The position numbers and the translations under genes are program-made. A DNA stretch of 64,000 bases from JANNSX01 sp963741525 (GTDB lineage: Bacteria; Pseudomonadota; Alphaproteobacteria; Rhizobiales; Hyphomicrobiaceae), in assembly GCA_963741525.1 (NCBI GenBank), contig CAVUIW010000022.1, positions 186,001-250,000 on the forward strand. Reading direction: 5' to 3'. The notes below the pieces were generated by a model, which was not told the DNA's origin, did no database searches, and worked only from the letters and a program-made list of their open reading frames with translations. Numbering within the stretch: position 1 is the first letter of the stretch; every line of letters starts with the position of its first letter. Below are positions 55,011-63,319 of the stretch, piece by piece.

Positions 55011-56101
55011 GGCTGCCCGGACGGCTCTGGCGCTACGTGGCGATCAAGTTCGCCTTGGGCATTCTGCTCGTCTACATGCTCTGTTTTGCGATCATCCTAA
55101 TGGTCGACATGGTCGAGCTCTTGCGGGTTTCGGGGAAAACCGGCGGCGTTCCGCTCGGCTCGCTTCTCACCATCGCGATCCTGCGCGGCCCCTCCTACGC
55201 CGAGCTCACTCTGCCCTTCGCGGCGCTCGCCGGTTCGATCGGCGCGCTTCTCATGCTTGCCCGCTCGTCGGAGCTCGTCGTGATGCGGGCGGCAGGCGTG
55301 TCGGTGTGGCAATTCATGCTGCCGGGCATTGTCGCCGCCGTCCTGATCGGGCTCGCCGCCAACTATCTCTACAACCCGCTGGCGGCCGCGACGCGTGCCC
55401 GGGCCGAAGCCATGCAGGCCGAGCTGCTGGGCCGTGAGCAGAGTTTGCTCAAGACGAAGAATGCCGGCTCCTGGCTAAGGCAGAACGGCGCGGACGGCCC
55501 CTCGCTTATAAGTGCGGGGCTCGCAACGGAGCGCGGTTTGTCGCTCGCCGACGTCAGCGCCATTCAATTCGACCGGAACAATGCATTTCTTGAGCATATC
55601 GATGCGGCAAAGGCCACGCTGCGCGACGGATTCTGGGAAATGGAAGACGCCTGGGTGAGCCGGGTCGGTCAGAAACCCGAGCATTTCGCGCGCTATCAAC
55701 TCTCCACCTACCTGACCCCTGCAGAGGCCGGTGACGCGCTCGGATCGGTCTACGCCCTTTCGTTCCTGCAGCTGCCGGCGGCGATCGCCTTGGCGGAGCG
55801 CGCGGACCTCAAGGCCACGCGCTATAAGGTTCAGTACGAGCTTATGAAAAGCCGTCCACTGCTGCTCGCCGCCATGGTCATTTTGGCGGCCACTGTGTCC
55901 CTGAGAGCATTCCGGATGGGGAAGATACAGACTAAGGTTGTCGTGGGGCTCATGGCAGGCTTCGGATTCTTTATCGTTGCGGAGGCGTCCCGCCAGCTTG
56001 GGGTGTCAGGTTTGACGGCACCGTGGGTGGCGGCCTGGGTACCTACGGCTGTTGCAAGCTTATTGTCGCTGACGGTACTCTTGCACCAGGAGGATGGGTA
56101 G
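55007..56101 (+). CDS. lptG: LPS export ABC transporter permease LptG
   Basis: The 364-residue partner of LptF: MRLPGRLWRYVAIKFALGILLVYMLCFAIILMVDMVELL starts it, LARSSELVVMRAAGVSVWQFM is the coupling helix, a periplasmic jellyroll spans about 120-260, and three helices end it (LLLAAMVILAATVSLRA, VVGLMAGFGFFIVAEASRQLG, WVAAWVPTAVASLLSLTVLL). It overlaps lptF by 4 bases and leads into lptD. The order lptF-lptG-lptD-surA-pdxA-rsmA is the usual alphaproteobacterial envelope operon. Confidence 0.94.
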   Translation: MRLPGRLWRYVAIKFALGILLVYMLCFAIILMVDMVELLRVSGKTGGVPLGSLLTIAILRGPSYAELTLPFAALAGSIGALLMLARSSELVVMRAAGVSVWQFMLPGIVAAVLIGLAANYLYNPLAAATRARAEAMQAELLGREQSLLKTKNAGSWLRQNGADGPSLISAGLATERGLSLADVSAIQFDRNNAFLEHIDAAKATLRDGFWEMEDAWVSRVGQKPEHFARYQLSTYLTPAEAGDALGSVYALSFLQLPAAIALAERADLKATRYKVQYELMKSRPLLLAAMVILAATVSLRAFRMGKIQTKVVVGLMAGFGFFIVAEASRQLGVSGLTAPWVAAWVPTAVASLLSLTVLLHQEDG

Positions 56102-56106
56102 TGCGC

Positions 56107-58416
56107 ATGGGGGGCAGAACGGCGGTGTGTGCGGAACGCACACCGGCGAGGTGGTCGTGGCTTCGCCACGTGACCAGCTCGTCGATGCTGCTTGTCTGCG
56201 CACTCGTGCTTGTTTCGCTCACGCCCACGGTATCCGCCCAGGAAAACCTGCTCGACGTCTCGCCGCAGAGCAAAGTCAACAAAGACGCTTCCAAGCCGAT
56301 GCTTCTGCAAGCGGATGAGCTCGTCTACGACAACACAGGTAACAAGGTCACCGCCAAGGGCAATGTTGAGATCTACTACAACAACTACACGCTGCTCGCT
56401 AACCAGGTGATTTATGACCAGGGCGCCAACACGCTGACCGCGGATGGCAACGTCCGTATCAAGGAGCCGGATGGCGCGGTCATCAACGCCGATCACATTA
56501 CTCTGACCGACGACTTCCGCGACGGGTTCATTTCTTCCCTCAAGGTCGTCACAAGCGATGACGCGCGGATCGCCGCCACCCGCGCCCAGCGCACGGACGC
56601 CGAAACGACCGTGTTCGAGCAAGGCGTCTACACCCCCTGCAAACCCTGCATGGGCGACCCGAACAACCCGCCCCTCTGGCGCATCCGGGCGGGCAAGATC
56701 ACGCACCAGCGCTCGGAAGGGAACCTCTACTATGAGGATGCCTATTTCGACGTGCTGGGCATGCCGATCCTATGGGTGCCTTACTTCTACAGCCCCGACC
56801 CCTCGGTGAAGCGGCGGTCGGGCTTCCTTGCTCCCTCCATCTCGCAGAGCGAGCGTCTGGGCACCGAGATCGAGATCCCCTATTTCTGGGAGCTCGCACC
56901 CAACATGGATGTGACCTTCCGGAACCGCTATACGAGCAAGGAGGGCACGCTCTACCGGGCCATCTTCCGGCACCGTATCGCCAACGGCACCTACATGGTG
57001 GACCTCGCCGGCATTCACCAGAATGACGACGACGAAGTCACGGCCGGGTCCTCGAACCTTGACAACGAGTTCCGCGGCAGCGTCGTGACGAAGGGTGATT
57101 TCGAGCTTGGGTCCTATTGGAATACCGGCTGGGATGTGACTGTCGAGAGCGACGATACATTCCGCCGCTTCTACGACCTCGACAACGTGCTGCGGACCGA
57201 CCGCGTCTCGCAGGGTTATCTCGTCGGTCAAAGCCTCAGGAACTATTTCGGAGCCAACATCTATCACTTCGGCGGCTTGCTCACCGACGACACCTCCAAC
57301 GCGGAGTCGTTGGCACATCCGAGCATCGATTATCACTACATCGTCGATGCGCCGATCCTGGGTGGCGAGCTCTCGTTCGATGCGAACGCCCTGGCGTTGT
57401 CACGCGACAATGGCACCGATACGAACCGCTTCATCGCCGAGGTGAATTGGCGCCGGCAGATGATCGATGGGTTGGGTCAGGTCTATACGCCCTTTGCCTA
57501 TGCGCGGGGCGATGCCTACGCGGTCTCCAACGTGATCGATGAGACGACCGGCGTGCAGACGACGGAAGACTACATTACCCGTGGGCAGGTCGGTGCTGGT
57601 CTGCAGTACCAATATCCCTTCGTTGCCCACACCGAGTGGGGCGCCCACGTTCTCGAGCCGGTCGTGCAGGTCATCGCGCGCCCCGATCACGTCGAGCAGA
57701 TTCCGGTGCCCAACGAGGATGCGCAGAGCCTCGTGTTCGACGACACGCTGCTGTTCGATATCGACAAGTTCTCGGGCTACGACCGGATCGAGACCGGCGT
57801 GCGCCTCAACTACGGACTGCAGTACACTTGGCAGCTCAACAACGGCGGCTCGGTCCGGATGGTCGCCGGCCAGAGCCAGCATCTGTCCGGCGAGAACTCG
57901 TTTGGCGATGACACGGGCTTGGAAACCGACGACTCCGACTATGTCGCCGGGTTGTACTTCGCCCCCACGCACCATCTGAGCCTGGTCGCCCAGACCCGCA
58001 TCGACAACGAAACGCACGACCTTGAGCGCGAGGATCTCGGCGCGGCCTTCAATGTCGGCCCCGTCTCGGGCTCCGTGCTCTATGCTTTCGATCATTCGAC
58101 TGACCAGCTCGGCGTCGAGCGCGAGGACCAGGAAGTCTCGGGCAATCTGGCGCTGGAGCTGACCGAGCGGTGGTCGGCCTTGGCATCTTTGCGCTACAAT
58201 CTCGATCTCGATCAGACGATCAGCGACAGCATTGGCGTCAAGTACGCTGACGAGTGCTTCGCCCTATCGGTCGTCTACAGGGAAACCTTCATCGAGGACC
58301 GCGAGATCGAGCCCGACCAGTCGGTCATCCTGCGCATCGAGTTGAAGAATCTCGGCGGATCGTCCTTCACGACCGACTCCATCGGCTCCAACTCGGCCGA
58401 CGAGGATAAGGGCTAG
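56107..58416 (+). CDS. lptD: LPS-assembly outer membrane protein LptD
   Basis: A ~769-residue outer-membrane protein that inserts lipopolysaccharide into the outer leaflet. After a signal peptide (SSSMLLVCALVLVSLTPTVSAQ) comes an OstA-like jellyroll (MLLQADELVYDNTGNKVTAKGNVEIYYNNYTLLANQVIYDQGANTLTADGNVRI), a Cys pair in TPCKPCMGDPNNPP, then the barrel starting at PILWVPYFYSPDPSVKRRSGFLAP and ending YADECFALSVVYRETFIEDREIEPDQSVILRIELKNLG. The start may be ATG 56107 or GTG 56101; the latter overlaps the last base of lptG. Confidence 0.93.
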   Translation: MGGRTAVCAERTPARWSWLRHVTSSSMLLVCALVLVSLTPTVSAQENLLDVSPQSKVNKDASKPMLLQADELVYDNTGNKVTAKGNVEIYYNNYTLLANQVIYDQGANTLTADGNVRIKEPDGAVINADHITLTDDFRDGFISSLKVVTSDDARIAATRAQRTDAETTVFEQGVYTPCKPCMGDPNNPPLWRIRAGKITHQRSEGNLYYEDAYFDVLGMPILWVPYFYSPDPSVKRRSGFLAPSISQSERLGTEIEIPYFWELAPNMDVTFRNRYTSKEGTLYRAIFRHRIANGTYMVDLAGIHQNDDDEVTAGSSNLDNEFRGSVVTKGDFELGSYWNTGWDVTVESDDTFRRFYDLDNVLRTDRVSQGYLVGQSLRNYFGANIYHFGGLLTDDTSNAESLAHPSIDYHYIVDAPILGGELSFDANALALSRDNGTDTNRFIAEVNWRRQMIDGLGQVYTPFAYARGDAYAVSNVIDETTGVQTTEDYITRGQVGAGLQYQYPFVAHTEWGAHVLEPVVQVIARPDHVEQIPVPNEDAQSLVFDDTLLFDIDKFSGYDRIETGVRLNYGLQYTWQLNNGGSVRMVAGQSQHLSGENSFGDDTGLETDDSDYVAGLYFAPTHHLSLVAQTRIDNETHDLEREDLGAAFNVGPVSGSVLYAFDHSTDQLGVEREDQEVSGNLALELTERWSALASLRYNLDLDQTISDSIGVKYADECFALSVVYRETFIEDREIEPDQSVILRIELKNLGGSSFTTDSIGSNSADEDKG

Positions 58417-58578
58417 TGTGGCGTCGCGCCATAGTTGACCAGTAGCGCTGCACGGTCGGAGTCAACGATGGCGCGATGAACGCCACACGAAGCTCATGAT
58501 AGTGTTAGTGGCCCTCATGTCGCGCCAAAATCGGACGGACGCCCGGCGAGCATGCGATTTTGGCGCGACGGGCCACTA
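58416..58578. repeat. Two large hairpins between lptD and the surA-like gene
   Basis: Hairpin 1: GTGTGGCGT (58416-58424) pairs with ACGCCACAC (58480-58488), with an inner GTTGAC/GTCAAC stem; it begins inside the lptD stop codon. Hairpin 2: TAGTGGCC (58506-58513) and TCGCGCCAAAATCG (58520-58533) pair with CGATTTTGGCGCGA (58555-58568) and GGCCACTA (58571-58578), giving a 14-bp perfect core. They occupy half of the 309-base gap. Neither is followed by a T-run, so they look like dispersed repeats or mRNA-processing stems rather than simple terminators. Confidence 0.75.
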
Positions 58579-58725
58579 GCCTGGCTAAACCGGCCGGGCT
58601 AACGGCCTGATCCGCCTCGTGGAATTCGCCACCGTATCGCCATCCTCGGCTGCTGTTATGGGCTTTGGCCGTTCGCCGTTATGATCAGATCCAACGAATC
58701 ACGGCCGAAAGCCCGGAGCCCAGGC

Positions 58726-59955
58726 ATGTCGCGGATGATATGGAGTGTGGCTGTCCTGGCGCTGGCGCTCATGGCAGCGGCCGGCGCATTGGGTCCTGCC
58801 CATGCCGAGAACGAGCAGGCGATCCTCGCCATCGTCAACGATGAGCCGATCACAGCTTTTGACGTCAACCAACGCATTGCGCTGATGATCTTGAGCGACG
58901 ACTCCGTCAATCAACGGGTCCAAGGCCGTATGAAGTCCGAGTTCGATCGGATGAAGAAAACGCAAAATGATCGCTTCATCAAGTTCGCCCTCGCGCAGGA
59001 CCCAACTCTGAAAGAGCGGCAGGCGAGCGAAGGGGAAATCAAGGCCCTCCAGCAGAAGTTCATCGCCAAGGAGCGCGCGACGCTTAACGGCCTCAGGGGC
59101 CAGATGCTGGCCAAGGAGCGGCCCAAGATGCGTGACAAGGCGCTGGCCCTCATCGTCGGCGACAAGTTGAAGCTGCAGGAGGCCAAGCGCCTGGACGTAC
59201 TGGCCGATGACGTCGAGGTTGGCGAGCAGATCGGCGACATCGCCAAACGGCAAGGTGTCAGCGAGAAAGAGTTCCTGCAGGGACTTACCTCGCAAGGGGT
59301 CAAGCCAGGTTCGTTCAAGCAGCACATCCGCACCCGCATCTCCTGGCAGCGGGTGCTGGCGCGCAAGTTCCGCGGCGAGGCTTCCGTCGGCCAGCTCGAG
59401 ATCGACGAGGCATTGACGACACAGTCAACCACCAAGCCCGCAGACGGCGAGGCCGCCGCAGAGCCCGCCGGCGACGAGGTTCAGTTGCAGTTGCAGCGCG
59501 TCACACTGCTGATGCCGGGCAAGCTCAACCAGAAACTGATGGCCCAACGACTTGACGAGGCCGATCAGCTCCGCGCGAAGGCCCAAGGCTGCGCGAACAT
59601 GGCGCTGATCGCCAAGTCGGCCGAGAATGCCAAGCACCGAAACCTCGGCAATGTCCGGCTGACCAATCTACCGGCCGAGGTTCGTCCTCTCTTGGCCAGC
59701 GCCGAGAAGGGCATGGTGACGCCGCCCGTGTTCGTCGCTGAGGACTCGGCCGGCGATAGTGGCGTTCAGATTTACGCCGTCTGCGGGCGTAACACGATCG
59801 AGGCCTCCGAGGTCCAGCGCAGCGCCGTGAAGAGCAAGATGGAAAACTCGAAGCTCGCTGGGCTCTCGAAGGGCCTCATGAGCGATCTTTGCAGCGCCGC
59901 CTTCATCGAATACCGCAACGGCGCGCGCGCCACGCGGCAATGCGATGCCGAGTAG
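58726..59955 (+). CDS. SurA-like periplasmic chaperone
   Basis: A 409-residue exported protein: signal peptide (MIWSVAVLALALMAAAGALGPAHA), SurA-N domain (ILAIVNDEPITAFDVNQRIALMI...QPTL/KLKLQEAKRLDVLADDVEVGEQI), then a region in place of a parvulin prolyl isomerase domain (NMALIAKSAENAKHRNLGNVRLTNLPAEVRPLLASAEKG...VQIYAVCGR) in which few parvulin residues remain. It probably acts as a chaperone for outer-membrane proteins such as LptD, without isomerase activity. ATG 58726 is chosen because it directly precedes the signal peptide. Its end overlaps pdxA by 11 bases. Confidence 0.87.
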   Translation: MSRMIWSVAVLALALMAAAGALGPAHAENEQAILAIVNDEPITAFDVNQRIALMILSDDSVNQRVQGRMKSEFDRMKKTQNDRFIKFALAQDPTLKERQASEGEIKALQQKFIAKERATLNGLRGQMLAKERPKMRDKALALIVGDKLKLQEAKRLDVLADDVEVGEQIGDIAKRQGVSEKEFLQGLTSQGVKPGSFKQHIRTRISWQRVLARKFRGEASVGQLEIDEALTTQSTTKPADGEAAAEPAGDEVQLQLQRVTLLMPGKLNQKLMAQRLDEADQLRAKAQGCANMALIAKSAENAKHRNLGNVRLTNLPAEVRPLLASAEKGMVTPPVFVAEDSAGDSGVQIYAVCGRNTIEASEVQRSAVKSKMENSKLAGLSKGLMSDLCSAAFIEYRNGARATRQCDAE

Positions 59956-60982
59956 CGGCCGGAGTACCCATCTTTCGATCGCCGTGACGATGGGAGAGCC
60001 CGCTGGCATCGGGCCCGACATCACGCTCATGGCCTATGCCCAGCGCGTGCGGCGCAAACTCTCCGCATTCGCCGTCGTCGCCGACCCTGCGCTGCTCATC
60101 GAACGCGCGCGCGGACTGAAGATCCCGATCGCCGTCGAGCGCATCGCGACCATCGATGATGCATCAGCATGTTTCGAACGCGCGCTGCCCGTGCTGCCCA
60201 TTGCGCTTTCAGTGCCCGTCGTGCCCGGCTCGCCCGATCCAGCCAACGCCGCCGCCGTGCTCGCCGCGATCGAGCTAGGCGCTGGGCTCGCCCTCGCCGG
60301 CCGGGCGGCCGCGGTCGTGACAAACCCGATCGCCAAGAAGACGCTCTATGAGGCGGGATTCACGCATCCGGGCCATACGGAATTCCTGGGCGAGATCGCC
60401 GAGCGCGCGACGCATCGTCCGGCGACCCCCGTGATGATGCTGGCCTCCGACGAGCTCCGCGTCGTGCCTGCAACGGTTCACATCCCGCTGCGCGATGTCC
60501 CGGCGGCGCTCACCATCGAGCGCATCGTGGCCGTGGCGGAGATCACCGCAGCTGCCCTGCACCGCGACTTCGCGATTGCCGCTCCTCGCCTCGCCATCGC
60601 CGGTCTCAATCCGCATGCGGGCGAAGGCGGCAGCATCGGTCGGGAGGATGAGGAGATCGTCAGGCCCGCCGTCGAAGCCCTCGTCTCGCGCGGCATCAAG
60701 GCAACCGGCCCGCATTCCGCCGACACGCTCTTTCATGCCGCAGCCCGCAAGAGCTACGATGCCGTAATCGCCATGTATCACGACCAGGCCCTGATCCCCT
60801 TGAAAACGCTCGCCTTCGATACTGGCGTCAACGTCACGCTGGGCCTTCCTTTCGTGCGCACCTCGCCCGATCACGGCACCGCCTTCGATATCGCGGGCAC
60901 CGGCACGGCCTCGCCCGAGAGTTTCGTGGCGGCGCTGGAGCTTGCCGCGCGCCTGGCGCGCAACCGCGCTCGCAGCCCATGA
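59945..60982 (+). CDS. pdxA: 4-hydroxythreonine-4-phosphate dehydrogenase
   Basis: Catalyses a late step in pyridoxal-phosphate synthesis. The 345-residue protein has VTMGEPAGIGPDITL at the N-terminus, VTNPIAKKTLYEAGFTHPGHTEFL, GLNPHAGEGGSIGREDEEI, PHSADTLFHAA and AMYHDQALIPLKTLAFDTGVNVTLGLPFVRTSPDHGTAFDIAG, which include the metal-binding His residues. It overlaps the SurA-like gene at the start and rsmA at the end (ATGA), so all are in one operon. Confidence 0.96.
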   Translation: MPSSGRSTHLSIAVTMGEPAGIGPDITLMAYAQRVRRKLSAFAVVADPALLIERARGLKIPIAVERIATIDDASACFERALPVLPIALSVPVVPGSPDPANAAAVLAAIELGAGLALAGRAAAVVTNPIAKKTLYEAGFTHPGHTEFLGEIAERATHRPATPVMMLASDELRVVPATVHIPLRDVPAALTIERIVAVAEITAAALHRDFAIAAPRLAIAGLNPHAGEGGSIGREDEEIVRPAVEALVSRGIKATGPHSADTLFHAAARKSYDAVIAMYHDQALIPLKTLAFDTGVNVTLGLPFVRTSPDHGTAFDIAGTGTASPESFVAALELAARLARNRARSP

Positions 60983-61827
60983 CGCCCGATGGCTTGCCGC
61001 CACTGCGCGAGATGATCGCCACCCACGATCTCGCTGCCAAAAAGAGCCTCGGGCAGAACTTCATTCTCGATCTCAACCTGACGCGGCGCATCGCGCGTGC
61101 GGCGGGGCCGCTTGAAGGCCGCACGGTCGTCGAGATTGGGCCAGGCCCGGGTGGCCTGACACGTGCGCTGTTTCTCGAGGGCGCGGAGCGCGTCGTCGCC
61201 ATCGAGCGCGACCGGCGCTGTCTGCCCGTGCTCGCCGAAATCGCCGCGCGCTATCCCGGCCGTCTGGACGTCATCGAAGCCGACGCGCTCGAGGTCGACA
61301 TGGCGGCCCTCGTGACGGGTCCAGCCACCGTCGTCGCCAATCTTCCCTACTCCGTCGCCACCATGCTGCTCGTCGGCTGGCTCACGACCGAACCCTGGCC
61401 GCCCTGGTACGAAAGCCTGACACTCATGTTCCAGAAGGAAGTGGCGGAGCGCATCGCGTCCGCGCCGGGCAGCAAGGCCTATGGCCGCTTGTCCGTGCTA
61501 TCGCAATGGCGCACGCAGGCGAAGATCCTTTTCACGCTGCCGCCCCAGGCCTTCACGCCGCCGCCCAAAATCGACTCGGCCGTCATCCGCCTGACACCAC
61601 GGGCAACTCCCCTCCCCGCCGGATCGAGCACGGCGCTTGGCAAGCTCACGGCCGCCGCCTTTGGCCAGCGCCGGAAAATGCTCAGAGCCTCGCTGCGCCA
61701 GCTGGTGGCCGACCCACAGCAACTTCTGTCGGATTGCGGCATCGATCCCGAAAAGCGCGCCGAGCAATTGAGTGTCGCCGAGTTCTGCCGGATTGCCGCC
61801 ATGCTGGCGAAACGGCCTACACTCTAA
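60979..61827 (+). CDS. rsmA: 16S rRNA (adenine-1518/1519) dimethyltransferase
   Basis: Dimethylates two adjacent adenines in the 3' hairpin of 16S rRNA. The 282-residue protein has KKSLGQNFILDLNLTRRIARAAG, the SAM motif VVEIGPGPGGLTRAL, IEADALEVD and VANLPYSVATMLL, then QKEVAERIASAPGSKAYGRLSVLSQW. It is the last gene of the lptF operon and ends 4 bases inside the convergent COQ10-like gene. Confidence 0.96.
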   Translation: MTPDGLPPLREMIATHDLAAKKSLGQNFILDLNLTRRIARAAGPLEGRTVVEIGPGPGGLTRALFLEGAERVVAIERDRRCLPVLAEIAARYPGRLDVIEADALEVDMAALVTGPATVVANLPYSVATMLLVGWLTTEPWPPWYESLTLMFQKEVAERIASAPGSKAYGRLSVLSQWRTQAKILFTLPPQAFTPPPKIDSAVIRLTPRATPLPAGSSTALGKLTAAAFGQRRKMLRASLRQLVADPQQLLSDCGIDPEKRAEQLSVAEFCRIAAMLAKRPTL

Positions 61828-62291
61828 ACTGAACTGGCCAGCGCCTTGCGATAGATCGCATTGGCCCGCGTCTCGAAGGCTTCGACCATGCGCTGATAGA
61901 CCTTGTCCAGCACGCTGCCGACGAGGAGATCGAGTGCGAAGGATTTGAGCGCATAGGCGATGTAGAAGTCGACCTCCGAGCCGCCGCCGGGCAGATCGCG
62001 GAACCGCCAGCGGTTTTCGAGCGACCGGAACGGGCCGTCCAGATACTCGACGAGGATCGTCTGGCCGGGACGGTCGAGCGTGACCCGGCTCTTGAAGGTC
62101 TCGGCGAACATCTTGTAGGCGACCGTCATGTCGGCCGTCAGAACCTCGCGCTCCGTCGCCGGCCGGCGATCCCGGATGCGCAGATCCTGGCACAGCGGCA
62201 CGAAGGCGGGGTATCGCTCGACATCCGCCACCAGGGCGAACATCTCGGCGGCGCTGTGTTTGACTTTTCGCTGGGTTTTGTAGGTGCGCAT
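61824..62291 (-). CDS. COQ10/RatA-like START-domain protein
   Basis: A ~155-residue START-fold protein of the ubiquinone-binding COQ10 / RatA type: MRTYKTQRKVKHSAAEMFALVADVERYPAFVPLCQDLRI at the N-terminus and GSEVDFYIAYALKSFALDLLVGSVLDKVYQRMVEAFETRA at the end. In yeast and Caulobacter such proteins bind ubiquinone and support its use in respiration; E. coli RatA was reported as a toxin, but the alphaproteobacterial protein is usually taken as COQ10. ATG 62291 fits best; ATG 62315 adds 8 residues. It follows lipA in the same direction, 44 bases after the lipA stop. Confidence 0.85.
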   Translation of the reverse strand: MRTYKTQRKVKHSAAEMFALVADVERYPAFVPLCQDLRIRDRRPATEREVLTADMTVAYKMFAETFKSRVTLDRPGQTILVEYLDGPFRSLENRWRFRDLPGGGSEVDFYIAYALKSFALDLLVGSVLDKVYQRMVEAFETRANAIYRKALASSV

Positions 62292-62335
62292 GTCGATTGA
62301 GATATGGGGAGCCACGAGTCGTCTGACACCCTAGC

Positions 62336-63283
62336 CTATCGCCCTGACGCCTGCCGGGCGACCTTAAGCCGCTCGAAGTCCTCGCCGGCATGGTGTGACG
62401 AGCGGGTGAGCGGGCTCGCGGAGACAAGCAGGAACCCCTTGGCGGTGGCGATCTTGGCCAAGGCCTCGAACTCCTCCGGCGTCACGAAACGCTCGATCGC
62501 GGCGTGGCGGCGGCTGGGTTGCAGATACTGGCCGATGGTCAGGAAATCGACGTTTGCCGAGCGCAGGTCGTCCATTACCTGCAGCACCTCGTTCCGTTCT
62601 TCACCCAGCCCGACCATGATCCCGGATTTAGTGAACACCTGGGGGTCGAGCGCCTTGGCGCGATCCAGCAGGCGCAGCGAGTGGTAGTAGCGAGCGCCCG
62701 GTCGGATGTTCAGATAAAGCGACGGCACGGTCTCCAGATTGTGGTTGAAGACATCGGGCTTCGCCGCGATGACGACCTCGAGCGCGCCATCCTTGCGCAG
62801 AAAATCCGGTGTCAGCACCTCGATGGTGGCGCCGGGCGCCGCCGCGCGAATGGTCCGGATGACGGCCGCGAAATGCGCCGCGCCGCCATCGGCCAAATCG
62901 TCACGATCGACGGAGGTGATGACGATGTGCGAGAGCCCGAGTGCGGCCACGGCTTCCGCGACGCGCCGTGGCTCGTCTGCATCGAGGGGCCCCGGCAGGC
63001 CCGTCTTGACGTTGCAGAATGCGCAAGCGCGCGTGCAGGTATCGCCCATGATCATCATGGTCGCGTGCTTCTTCGACCAGCACTCGCCGATATTGGGGCA
63101 GCCGGCCTCCTCGCAAACCGTGTGCAGCCCGCGCTCGCGCACGATCCTCTGCGTTTCGCCATAGACCGGGCCGGCCGGTGCCTTGACGCGGATCCAGGCG
63201 GGCTTCTTGAGCAACGGCGTCTCGGGCCGCCCCTCTTTCTCGGGGTGGCGAGGGCGGTCCTTCAGATCAATGAGCGTTACCAT
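62336..63283 (-). CDS. lipA: Lipoyl synthase
   Basis: Radical-SAM enzyme that inserts two sulfurs into octanoyl groups on lipoyl domains, including those of PdhB and PdhC. The 315-residue protein has the auxiliary cluster Cys motif CEEAGCPNIGEC and the radical-SAM CTRACAFCNV, then GLPGPLDADEPRRVAEAV, HNLETVPSLY and SGIMVGLGEERNEVLQVMDDLR, and the C-terminal RSSHHAGEDFERL, whose Ser ligates the auxiliary cluster. In relatives lipA is near pdh/lpd; here it is 46 kb away. Confidence 0.97.
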   Translation of the reverse strand: MVTLIDLKDRPRHPEKEGRPETPLLKKPAWIRVKAPAGPVYGETQRIVRERGLHTVCEEAGCPNIGECWSKKHATMMIMGDTCTRACAFCNVKTGLPGPLDADEPRRVAEAVAALGLSHIVITSVDRDDLADGGAAHFAAVIRTIRAAAPGATIEVLTPDFLRKDGALEVVIAAKPDVFNHNLETVPSLYLNIRPGARYYHSLRLLDRAKALDPQVFTKSGIMVGLGEERNEVLQVMDDLRSANVDFLTIGQYLQPSRRHAAIERFVTPEEFEALAKIATAKGFLLVSASPLTRSSHHAGEDFERLKVARQASGR

Positions 63284-63319
63284 GGGATGCAGACTACCAC
63301 GCCGCCGCCGCTCCGGTCA

